Below, one piece after another: positions 33,311 through 42,717 of a stretch of DNA of 64,000 nucleotides (within the stretch, counting starts at the first letter, position 1; each line of letters opens with the position of its first letter). The stretch is taken from contig NC_133030.1 in the NCBI RefSeq assembly GCF_048771995.1, positions 11,424,001 to 11,488,000 of the forward strand, written 5' to 3'. Under the pieces are notes generated by a model, which saw nothing but the letters and a program-made list of their open reading frames with translations, ran no database searches and was not told where the DNA came from. Source of the DNA: Taeniopygia guttata. Taxonomy: Eukaryota > Chordata > Aves > Passeriformes > Estrildidae. The position numbers and the translations under genes are program-made.

Positions 33311-34323
33311 AGCCACTCCTGCGCTCTGGAAGCACGGCGCTTCCAAACGCAGCCTCTCGGCTCCCTCTAGAGCCAGAGAGAAGGAAAAAACTTCCACAAG
33401 TTGCTCCACCTGCTCCTGAAATCGTCAGCTGGAGGGTCCTGTCCTTTCCCAGGCAGAGAGAGAGGTGTTGGGGTGATGCCAGAATCCTGGACCTAAACAT
33501 TCCCGTTCCACCAAGAAATTCCTACGTTGCACACACCAGACACCCAGGAAACCTGGGGAGTTCTCAGGTCGGCATGGGGTATCCCAATGCTCCTGGAGAA
33601 AAGGGCATTACTGTTTTCTGGGAGGAGGGAGGGATGGAAGCAGGAAGGGGCCTCTGAATCCCTCGGGATCCCCTCACCATGTGTGGTGGCTCCATTCCCA
33701 GCCTGAGCTCCCATTTCCCATCATAAATAACAGCGTCTCCTTCCCCTCTGGCTCCCGACGGAGATGGTCAGGGACCCCTGAATCCCTTCTGTGTGTCCTC
33801 ACTGGGGACAAATCCACAGGGAGGGAGAATTCCCAAAAATGGCAATAAAGGAGCTTTCTTGACAAGAGGGTTTATAAAGTTTCCTGTCTCAGTGTGAGTT
33901 TTTCCTGGCAAGTGGGCAGGGTTAGGTTATGAACACCTCCTTAGGTACCAAGCTAATTACAGGAGTGTTTCCCAAGCAAAGCATCCACAATTTGGGATGG
34001 AAAGGGGGTCTTGAAGCATCCCAAGGGAAAAGCATCCAACAATTCCCAAGGCTGCAGAGCGCAGGGAGGGGTTCCCTGTCCCTCCCTCTTCCCATGCAGG
34101 ATTTTGGGAGCCTCCGTTGGCAAAGCCACCTCGTTGAGCAAGAGGGCCCTGACGAGAATTCCATGAGCGAGCTTCCCGCAGGGAGCAAAGGGCAGCGGGA
34201 GTGTGTCCCTGCCAGGCCAGCACCTCCTGGGGATTTCGGACAGCAAAGGGACTGTGGTAAGGAGGAAGAGGAGGAGGAAGGCAGCTGGGAATTCCTTCAG
34301 CTTCCTGGGCTCATTCCCAGGCC

Positions 34324-36030
34324 ATGGCGGCCACCACGGTGACCGACACCGGCAACGTGAGGATCATCACGGAGGTGATCCCGGCCACGGATCCCCGGGC
34401 GGCCCAGCTGGCCTCAGGATCCCAGGCCCCTGCCAGGACCTCATTGCAAACACAAGGCTTCTGGAGGGCTCATCCCAGGGTGCTGGGGGTGAGACATGGC
34501 CCTCCAGGTATTGGGGATCCACAGGGGTTGTCCTGCTGGATGTTGTCCCTGGCTGGCTGGAGAGGATGTTGGGACAGGTGTCTCTCCCAGACCCTTCCCA
34601 GCACTGTAACATGGGATTGGTGTGGGATGGGTCTCACAGTAACGGGATAGGGATTCCTCTTCCTCGTCCTTCCCCAGACCATCCACATCTTCAATGGAAT
34701 TGTCCACATTTGCTTCAGGATCATCCTGACACTGTCGGAGCACAGCAACCCTTCCCTCCCTGTGGCCAGTGGGATCCTCTTCTGGCTGGGGATCCTGGTA
34801 AATTGGGACGAGGACGTGGCAATCTCGGGGAATCCTGGTGGACTGGGGACAATATCCCAGGGTCACCAGGTCTCCACTGACCATCTCCCCACATTTTGGG
34901 GTGTTTGTGCATCCCTGAACCCCAGTTCCCAGCTGGAGGGACACCGGGAAGGGTGCCAGGGAAGGGTGCCTTGCTGCTGACACCAATTCCTGCTGTTTTC
35001 CAAGTAGCTCCTGGTCTCGGGCTCGTTGCTGGCGGAAAGTGAAAGGAGAGACAGCCCTGTGCTGGTAAAATCCAGGCTGGGACGGACAAGGTGTCCCCCC
35101 ATTTCTTTATGTCCCTTCCAGCAGCTGCCAGGACCCCTCCACAGCCTGGATTCATCCCACAGGATCCACAGGCCAGTCTCCTGCTCGGGAAGTGCCCAGC
35201 TCTCCCACATGGAGCACAGGATGGGGGTCATTGCAGGATGAGGGGGGTAAAAGTTCCAAGGAGACCTTCATGGCTTTGGAATCACTGTGGGATAAGTAGG
35301 ACAAAACTGGGTGGCTTCTCCAGGAGATCTCTGATCCCAGTTGAATAATCCCTGTGGGAAGCAGCCCTTCCCGGGGTCCGTGTCACCGGGTGCTTCCCGC
35401 AGGTCAAGACCTGCTGTGTGGTCAATGTGGGCATTGTCCTGGGCACGCTGGTGGCCACCGGGATCCATGGCACGGCCATCAGCCGGGTCCTGCCCGCCTG
35501 CGAGAAGCCCGAGCCCTTCCAGACCCGGCCGGAATGGTGCCTCAGCATGGAGAGTAAGGTAGGGACACCCGGGAAGGGAATCCCAGTCTCTGGGTGGGCT
35601 GTTCAAGGATCCAGCTCCTGTTCGGGTGGTGGATCCCGGGATATTCCCCTTCTCCTCCTCCTTACAGATGCTGAGACACGGGCTGGATTCCACCTTGGTG
35701 CTCCTCATCCTCCTGGAATTCTGCGTGGCCGTGGCGGTTCTGGCGGTCGGATACGACGCAGCAGACATACACCCAGCTGGTGAGGGAGGCGGGGATCCAC
35801 GGGGATCCCTGGAAATCCCTGCAATGCTCATGCACCCCTTCCTTCCCCCGAAGGGCCGCCCCGATCCGGGCGTTCCCGTGTCCCCCGCAGAGATTTCCCT
35901 GGATTTCCCTGTTTTTGCTTTTCCAGGCGCTGTAGCCGCGGCCAAGCCCCGCACGTGCTGCCGCATCCCGGGGGGGGGTCCCGCTACCGGAGCCCCCTGC
36001 GATGCCCTCAGCGTGTTCGGTCCCCAATAA
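34324..36030 (+). CDS. MS4A-family tetraspan membrane protein 2, 237 aa
   Basis: A second CD20-like protein. Exons: 34324-34488, 34678-34797, 35008-35064, 35403-35558, 35668-35779, 35927-36030, totalling 714 bases. Exons 2 and 3 have the same 40 and 19 codon lengths as in the neighbouring MS4A gene, showing common descent. Spans: IHIFNGIVHICFRIILTL; GILFWLGILLLVSGSLLA; VVNVGIVLGTLVATGIHGTA; STLVLLILLEFCVAVAVLAV. The loop between spans 3 and 4 has two Cys (LPACEKPE and EWCLSM) that could form a disulfide, as in CD20-type loops. The N-terminus (MAATTVTDTGNVRIITEVIP) is long and cytosolic. The stop codon TAA is part of AATAAA (36026-36031), so the 3' UTR is very short. Orthology to a particular mammalian MS4A is not assigned. 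Confidence 0.85.
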
Positions 36031-36164
36031 AGGCCTCTCCCCCAGCCCAGCCCGCGCGTGTCTCCGGGGGTTACTCGGGGTACGGGGGGCCTCGCCCCGG
36101 CTGTGTTTGGGGGAGTTCGGGGGGCCCCGGTACCGGCGGCCACGGTGGTGGGCGGTGCTGCCCG

Positions 36165-36300
36165 GCACAAAGATGGCCACCGCGCCCAATACAAAGATGG
36201 CGGCCACCGCCGTACGCGGAGGGCGTTGCCCAATACAAAAATGGCAGCCAGGGAGGCGCTCTGGCTTCGCGCTTCCGCGGGGAGCGCTGCTCTGACGTCA
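36165..36300 (+). promoter_or_regulatory. CCDC86: CCDC86 promoter with three YY1-like motifs and a CRE
   Basis: Three spaced copies of a caaaRatggcNgcc element start near 36167, 36194 and 36235; two are preceded by caata. The core aagatggcggcc (second copy) is the YY1 consensus. A perfect TGACGTCA sits at 36293-36300, 33 bases before the ATG. The DNA is CpG-rich without TATA. The element starts only about 135 bases after the MS4A poly(A) signal. Confidence 0.65.
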
Positions 36301-36332
36301 TCTCTCTGCGACGCCGCGGGGCCGCGTGGATC

Positions 36333-38094
36333 ATGGATGGGGAGAACGGGGGGACCCCGGGATCGGGACCGGGACCGGGAGCCACCCCCGAGGGGCCCGG
36401 CGCGGCCGCCTCGGCTCCGGCCGCGGCTCGGCGGCGGCGGAAAGGCGTCAAGAAGCGGCAGGAGGCGGTGGTGACCATCCCGCGGGGCAAGCCCAAGTCG
36501 GGACGGGTGTGGAAGGATCCCGGGAAGAAGAGGTGGGAAGCGAGGCGGGGATCTGGGGGGCTCTGGGCTCCAGAAGGACCGTTTGAGGGGTCATGAGGTC
36601 TGGGGGAACTTTGAGGGCCTCTCGGGGGCTTGTGAGGGTGTTCCGGAGGTATCCATAAACTTTAGGAAGGATCCAGAGGTGACAGGGATGACTTGGAGGG
36701 GCTGTAGAGGAGCTGAGGATGCCGTGGGATGCTCCGAGGTTGGCGGAGTCTCATGGAATTCTGGAGAGTGGCCCTGGCTACATCCCGGCGTTTTTGAGGA
36801 TCCAACACCTCCCGTGTGCCCGCGCAGGTTCTCCCACATGATCCAGGACAAGGCGCTCCGCAGCTCCTGGGCACGGAAAATGAAGGAGAGGCAGGAGAGG
36901 AAGCTGGTCCGGGATCTGGCACGGCAGCTGGAGGAAGCCAAGCAGAGGGAGAAAGAGGTAATGGGACTCGGGAGCTGGAGAATTCCCATCTTTCCCAAGC
37001 ACAATCCCATGTCTCTGCCCTCTTCCCGGCCCTTAGAGCTGTGGCAGAGCCCGGGAAAAGGGCAGCTGGATGGAGAATGGAGAATTCCCTGTCCTGGTGC
37101 CAAATCCAGTCGCTGACGGTCACATGCCCCAAGTCACTGACTCGGAATAAACTCCCTGGGTCAATTCCAGCCTCAGCCGGGGTGGAAAAGCTGCTGGAAT
37201 GACGGATTTCACACTTGGCTGGGCATTGGCTGGTTTGGGTTTAATCCCAGGGGAAGGGGCCCGCAGGGAATGTTGTGGTGCTGCTCCCACAGGAAAAGAA
37301 GCGGCGGCGGGAGGAAAACCTGAAGCGGCGCCTGGAAAACGAGCGGAAAGCTGAGATTGTCCAAGTGGTGAGTCCCCTGTGCCAGCTGGGAACAGTCCTG
37401 GGAGCACCCCACAGCCTCCAGCCCCCCATGGATCAGCCTCCAATTTGCTCCAGTTCCTCTCCCTGTCTCTGTCTCTGGAGGATCCTGGGAGCACTGGGCG
37501 ATTCCCAGTAAAGCTGGGCATGCTGGAAGCGTGTCGCCCGTGTTCTCCCAAACTTGGGAACAGCAAACTGAGGGATGATGGGGTGGTGGAGCGAGGAAAA
37601 TGCTGCACTGGTGGGGATCCATGTGGGGAAAACATGGCTTTTCCATTGGGAAGAGAGCTGGGAGCTCGGGGTGGGTGTGGTGAAGACCTCACCTGTGGGT
37701 GAGGAGGGGTGGGTTTTGGGATAAATTCCCTCCTAGATCCTGAATCCTTGGTGGTGGGAGGCTGGGAGCCATCCATGCCCATCCTGCCTCATTCCCACAC
37801 TCTGCTCCATTCCTGGAAATGCTCCAGGACAGGGCTTGGAGCCACCTGCACTAGTGGAAAGTGTCCCTGCCCATGGCCGGGGGGGAACTGGGTCATCCCT
37901 AAGGTCCCTTCCAACCCAAACCATTCCAGGACCTGATGATTCCATGAAATCTCCTCTCTTTTCCCATTTCCCAGATCCGGAACCCCCTGAAGCTCAAGAG
38001 GGCCAAGAAGAAGCAGCTGAGGCGGGTGGAAAAGCGGGATACACTGGCCCTGCTCCAGAAGACTCCCGTGAAGCGCAGCACGGCCACGGAATGA
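36333..38094 (+). CDS. CCDC86: CCDC86 (cyclon), nucleolar coiled-coil protein, 174 aa
   Basis: CCDC86 is a nucleolar protein with a C-terminus of the yeast Cgr1 type, linked to ribosome biogenesis and chromosome periphery. Exons: 36333-36532, 36828-36957, 37293-37367, 37975-38094 (525 bases). The conserved part runs from [20 protein letters not shown] through a basic coiled coil ([20 protein letters not shown]) to [20 protein letters not shown]. Human CCDC86 is about 360 aa; the long acidic repeat-bearing N-terminus is largely missing here, replaced by about 35 Gly/Pro/Ala-rich residues. The ATG at 36333 is the first good start after the CRE. Intron 3 contains a CR1 tail. Confidence 0.93.
37835..37948 (+). 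mobile_element. CR1 LINE 3' end inside CCDC86 intron 3
   Basis: Contains cactagtggaaagtgtccct, gcccatggc, then aaggtcccttccaacccaaa and ccattcc...tgattccatga, the classic CR1 3' tail. It is the best preserved of the three CR1 copies and is truncated at its 5' end. Confidence 0.92.
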
Positions 38095-39629
38095 GGCAGG
38101 ATTTGGGATACTGCCACCAGGATCCTGCTCCTTCCCAGGGCTTTTTCCTCAGCTTGCCAGGCAGGAATGGCTGGCAGGACCCTCAGTGTTGGACAAGCAA
38201 CAGGACAGAGCTGAGGGGGTGTATTCCACAGGCATTCCTGCTGCTGGATCCCCCAGTCCCTGTGGAATCAGGATGTGGCAGAGGCTGGAACAGAACTTTG
38301 CTTTCCCAAATTTGCCTTTTCCTTATAAAAATTAATAGAAACTGAGACACATTTGCTTCCAGTGGCTCTGGGAACTGGTGGCTCCAGCTGGGGCCTTCCC
38401 TAATGCATTCCTAGGATTGGAATGTGCCGTGGCCCCTCATTCCTTGCAGTTCCCCTTTCACCAAAAAGGGAATTCCCCTTGGGAATGAGCCCTGGAACCC
38501 ATCAGCAAGGAAGGGGGCATGTTGTCACACACCCTCCTGTGGGGGGCAATGCTGGGAATTCGCTGGGGGCTGGAAGTTGGAAATCCACATGGATTTCTTA
38601 ACATTCCTGGGTTTTTTTTGGTCTGTGAACACCCCTTTCTGCATTCCTGGGGGAGGGATGTGTGGCTGTGAGCTGGGATGGAGGGAATGGGGGAACAAAG
38701 GGGTGCACCGGGTGGAAAATGGGACTGCAGGAATCAGTGTGAAACCCTGGGATGGGAATGTGGGGCTCTGGAGCTTCATCCTGGGGTGACAGTTTTGGGG
38801 GGGAATTGGAACGGGGTGTGTCCCATCCGTGTCCAGGATGGGGGCGTGCCACAGGGAAAGTAGGGACTGGCAGGAATTTCAGGGTGCGGCCGGGACCAGG
38901 CGGGCACGGGGTCATGGGGCAGGAGGGCTCTGCCCTCGACATTCCCGGGTTAATGATTTCCAAGGACTCCTCGAGCCTCTCCCTCTGCAGAGCCCACGGC
39001 CCAGGCTTTGCCCAGCGGGGTAAGAGAGGGGGAAGCTCGGGCCCTGGGGGGCCGATTTCCTGGTGGGACGGATGTGGGAGAAGCCGTGTCTCCTCCCAGG
39101 GCTGGACTGGGGCCAACATCCCTGTTCCCAGCCTGCCGTGCTGCACGGAGGGGAGCGGGGTGCACGCGGGATTGGGGTGCTCGGAGCCTCTGGATCCCCA
39201 CCCTGCTCCGGCTCCGGGGTGGGGAGGAGGAGAAGGAGGGGGGAGCGTGGGTGCTGGGAATGCCAGGGCTGGGAGACACATGGAAAAGGGGTGTCCCGGC
39301 TGCTGGGTGAGTTTTGGAGCAGAGGTTTGGAGTCAGGGGGGGAGGTGGTGAGGAAGGGAGGGGATGGGGATAGCGAAACAGAGGACTAGGATCAGGGAAG
39401 GAGGGGGCAAGGACCAGGAAAGAAGGGACAAGGGACCATGAGGGGATGGGGACATGGGAGAGGGATAGGCACAGGGAAGGAGGGATGCCAGCAGAACTAT
39501 CTGGACCACAAACTCCACCCTGGGGGTCTCCCATGAGGATCCCTGGGTCCAGGACCCTGCCACCAGCCCCCTCCTGCGTGTGGCAATCCCTGTGGGACGC
39601 TCAGGATGATTCCCATTCCCAGGTGCACC
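38095..39629. other. Spacer between CCDC86 and the BAAT-like gene
   Basis: About 1.5 kb including the CCDC86 3' UTR. No canonical AATAAA follows CCDC86 at once; an AT-rich stretch at 38320-38345 may serve. A splice acceptor at 39621 (ttcccag) just before the next ATG implies a noncoding first exon of the BAAT-like gene somewhere here, which I could not fix. PTGDR2, the mammalian neighbour, is not seen. Confidence 0.5.
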
Positions 39630-41516
39630 ATGGTGGAGGTGACAGTGACACCGCAGTCCTCACTGGCCGACCGGCCAGTGCAGATCCGAGTGCGGGGACT
39701 GTCCCCATCCCAACTTGTCACCCTCCGGGCCTGGCTGAAGGACGAGCAGGGCGAGTGCTTCCAATCCCGCGCCTTTTTCCGCGCTGACGAAGCCGGAGAG
39801 GTGGATCCCGGGCTCCATGCCGCCCTTGGGGGCAGCTACTCTGGGGTCTGGCCCATGGGGCTCTTCTGGTTCCTGCAGCCCGACACCCTTTTCCGACGGC
39901 TGGTCAAGCGGGATGTGGCCGGCAGCCCCTTCCGCGTCCGGCTGGAAGTGTTTGACGGGCTCAGCATGGGCACGGATCCCCGGGAGCAGCCGCTGGCATC
40001 CTGCGAGGCCGAGCGGTGGTACGTGGGCCCCGGCGTGCAGCGGGTGCCCATCCGTGAGGGAAGGGTCCGTGGCGCCCTGTTCCTGCCTCCTGGTGAGCAC
40101 TGGGGAGCGGGGAATTCCGGGATATCCAACCTTGGGACTTGCAGGATGCTGCTTCTTGGGAGCCCTTTGGTGCCCAACCTTGGGCTACCCAGCCAGTATT
40201 CCCTTGGGATATTGAATTTTGGGATCCTGGGGATGCCAAACATCGGGACCCCTGGGAAATAACGCTGGGACTCCTGGGATGCTAAACCATAAAATTCCTG
40301 GGTTTTCCAGCCCTGGGATAATAAACCTCAGGGCCCCTGGGCTACCCGAAGTTGGGATTCTTTGGTTGTCCAGCCTTGGGATCCTTGAGATATCAAACCT
40401 TAGGATGCTGGGATGCTCAGCCTCAGGACTCCCAGGATATTGGACCCTGTGCCCCCTGGGATGCCCAGCCATGGAACCTCCGGGATGCAGGACAGCGCTG
40501 GTGGCTCCCCATACCTGACATTCTCCCTGTGTTCCCACAGGTCCGGGCCCCTTTCCCGGAGTCATCGACCTGTTTGGGGGTGCGGGGGGGCTGATCGAGT
40601 TCCGGGCAGGGCTCTTGGCCAGCCAGGGCTTTGCCGTGCTGGCCCTCGCCTTCTTCGCCTACGACGACCTGCCCCGAGTCCTGGCCCAGCTGGACCTGGA
40701 ATATTTCAAGGAAGCGGCAGAGCTGCTCCTCCGGCATCCCAAGGTGAGTCCTGGAGTGTCATCCTGGTGAGCAGGATGTCCAGATGACCAGGAGTAATGT
40801 CCTAGGGTTGTCCCCAGGGGCTGGGGGATATCCCATGAGGACATCCTTGTCCTGGCATTCAGGGCTGTCCCAGTAAATGTATTATCCCTGTGTATTATCC
40901 CAGCTGGCTCCATTTCCTCTTGCTTCAGGTCCGAGGCCCCGGCCTGGGCGTGGTGGGCGTCTCCAAAGGTGCGGAGGTGGCCTTGGCCATGGCCACCTTC
41001 CTGCCACAGGTGGTGGCCACGGTGTGGATCAACGGTACGAGCTTCCTGTATGGAAACCCGCTGCTCTACAAGGAGCTCCGCATCCCTGCCATCCCCTACT
41101 ACACCGAGCGCGTCCTGTTCACCGAGGTGGGAGCCATGGACAACTCGGCCATCTTCACCGACCCCCGGGATCCCGCCCACCGCGCCTCGGCCATCCCGGT
41201 GGAGAAGATCCGGGGAAAGGTATTATTTGTGGTGGGAGAGGCCGACCGGAGCTTCAACAGCAAGCTCTTCGCCGAGCTGGCCCTGGCGCGGATGCCGCCG
41301 GAGAGCGGCCGGCTCCTCTCCTATCCCGGCGCCGGGCACCTGATCGAGCCCCCCGGATCCCCCCTGTGCAGCAACTCCAGCATCCGGGGCACTCCCAGGC
41401 CGGTGGCGTGGGGGGGAGAGCCCCAGCCCCATGCCCGGGCCCAGGAGCATTCCTGGCAGGAGATCCTGCAGTTCTTGGAGCTCCATCTGGGGTCGGTGGC
41501 CGCCATGAAGCTGTGA
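39630..41516 (+). CDS. BAAT/ACOT-family acyl-CoA thioesterase or amino acid N-acyltransferase, 417 aa
   Basis: Alpha/beta-hydrolase that either hydrolyses acyl-CoA or conjugates acyl groups to Gly/taurine. Exons: 39630-40092, 40541-40743, 40929-41516 (1254 bases; human BAAT 418 aa). The N-terminal BAAT domain has the family motif [20 protein letters not shown]. The catalytic domain has [19 protein letters not shown]. The nucleophile sits in GVSKG (Ser234), where BAAT has Cys and ACOT thioesterases have Ser. Asp328 (GEADRS) and His359 (GAGHLIEPP) complete the triad at positions matching BAAT. Overall sequence is closest to BAAT but Ser favours thioesterase activity. The C-terminus AMKL is only a weak peroxisomal PTS1. 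AATAAA at 41563-41568. Intron 1 is filled with degenerate repeats of about 30 bases (40110-40480). Confidence 0.92.
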
Positions 41517-41638
41517 GGGGTGGGGAAAAGGGCTTGGGATCACCGGGGTTGTCACTGCGGGAAATAAAGTGTCACTGGTGGCTCCTGCCTGTGCTCCTGG
41601 GAGATGATGTGTGGGGAAAAAGGTTGGAAGTAGATTTA

Positions 41639-41885
41639 GGGGATATATTGGAGATATTTGGGAGATACATCAGATATATATAGTGGATACATGTGGGATA
41701 TATATGGGGTATATATATGTGGGATAGATCTATTGGATATATATCAGATATATATTGGACACATATAAAGGATATATATTGGATACATATGGAACATATA
41801 TAGGATGCAGAACAGACAGCTCAGACATGTATTGGACATATACAGCACAATTATAAAACATATATTAGACATATATATATGTATC
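41639..41885. repeat. AT-rich tandem repeat array
   Basis: About 250 bases of degenerate units like ggatatatatnggatacatatg, strikingly AT-rich inside GC-rich DNA. It starts about 70 bases after the BAAT-like poly(A) signal. Confidence 0.85.
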
Positions 41886-42522
41886 TAGGACACATATGGG
41901 GCACATATGGCCAATACCAGCCCAGCTGTGGCTCTGGGGACAGACTGCTCTCTGCAGCTGCCTTCACTTCCAGAGGAGATTTGAAGGAATCACATCCAGC
42001 CCCCGGCTCTTCACGCCCTCCCACCGGGATCCCTGTGCTCCTGGGAGCTGGCGTGACCCCATTCCCACACCCAGGGCATGGGACAGGGAGTGGCCGTGAC
42101 CGTCACTGCGGGAAGGGTGGGGAGGGGCGTTGCCGTTTAATCCGCAGTAAAGATAAATCCCAGAAGGGAAACATGGGGCAAGGTAGGCAGAGGGAAGGCA
42201 CGTGGAGGACTTTGGATTGCCCTGTTGCACTGTCAGCAGGGCACAACCAGGGTGCAGCAGGGATTTGGGGTAACTGGCTGATTCCTTGTCCCTCAGACGT
42301 CACTGGGGCCATGCCAATGTATCCCCTGGTCCCGTGGCTATTCCAGGAGTGGTGTGGCCAGAGGTCACCAGTGTCCCCACTAGCTCTGGGGAGGTGGGCA
42401 CACACCAGCCTCCTCCTTTCCCCCTGGATAACTTGATCCAGCTGGGCATCCTGCCTGGCACCAGTTCCATTCCCTGTTCACTGGGACAGCCTCCAAGTGT
42501 GGGATAAGCTTGGCTTGTCCCT

Positions 42523-42677
42523 GGTCACCGTGACACAGCCACAGGAGGTGACCACAGGGCTGGGGCACTGAGGTCACCGGCAGCACGGGAGCGAGGAGCC
42601 CCGGGCAGGGCTCATCCCATGGGATCAGCTGATCCTGATCCCCCCTCCTCCCTGCATCCCAGCCATCCGGATATAAA
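42523..42677 (+). promoter_or_regulatory. ZP1: ZP1 promoter: ERE-like palindrome, E-box and TATA box
   Basis: GGTCACCGTGACA (42523-42535) differs at one base from the oestrogen response element GGTCAnnnTGACC. CAGCTG (42626-42631) is an E-box, the site type bound by FIGLA in oocyte ZP promoters. TATAAA (42672-42677) lies 41 bases before the ATG, implying a 5' UTR under 20 bases, as is usual for ZP genes. Avian ZP1 is known to be made in the liver in response to oestrogen, which the ERE-like element fits. Confidence 0.65.
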
Positions 42678-42717
42678 TCCACACCGCAGGGCCCTGTGCT
42701 CCGTCTGTGTCACCGCC

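Larger units (their letters stand above)
30151..34323. other. Spacer between the two MS4A genes
   Basis: About 4.2 kb with no recognised gene. It is less GC-rich than its flanks and contains two CR1 fragments, listed separately. An A/T-rich stretch at 31250-31275 and poly(A)-like motifs (for example AATAAA near 33844) occur without an attached coding frame. Open frames here are short and lack family matches. Confidence 0.55.

Noticed and set aside
35268-36233. Minus-strand open frame of 321 codons over the second MS4A gene
   Set aside because: Antisense shadow of exons 4-6, which have matching splice phases and four membrane spans on plus.
38598-39281. Pro-rich minus-strand frame of 227 codons between CCDC86 and the BAAT-like gene
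   Set aside because: Low-complexity composition, no splice context and no family resemblance.
41639-41885. The AT-rich array as an origin or matrix attachment region
   Set aside because: It is a degenerate tandem repeat; base composition alone does not support a functional call.
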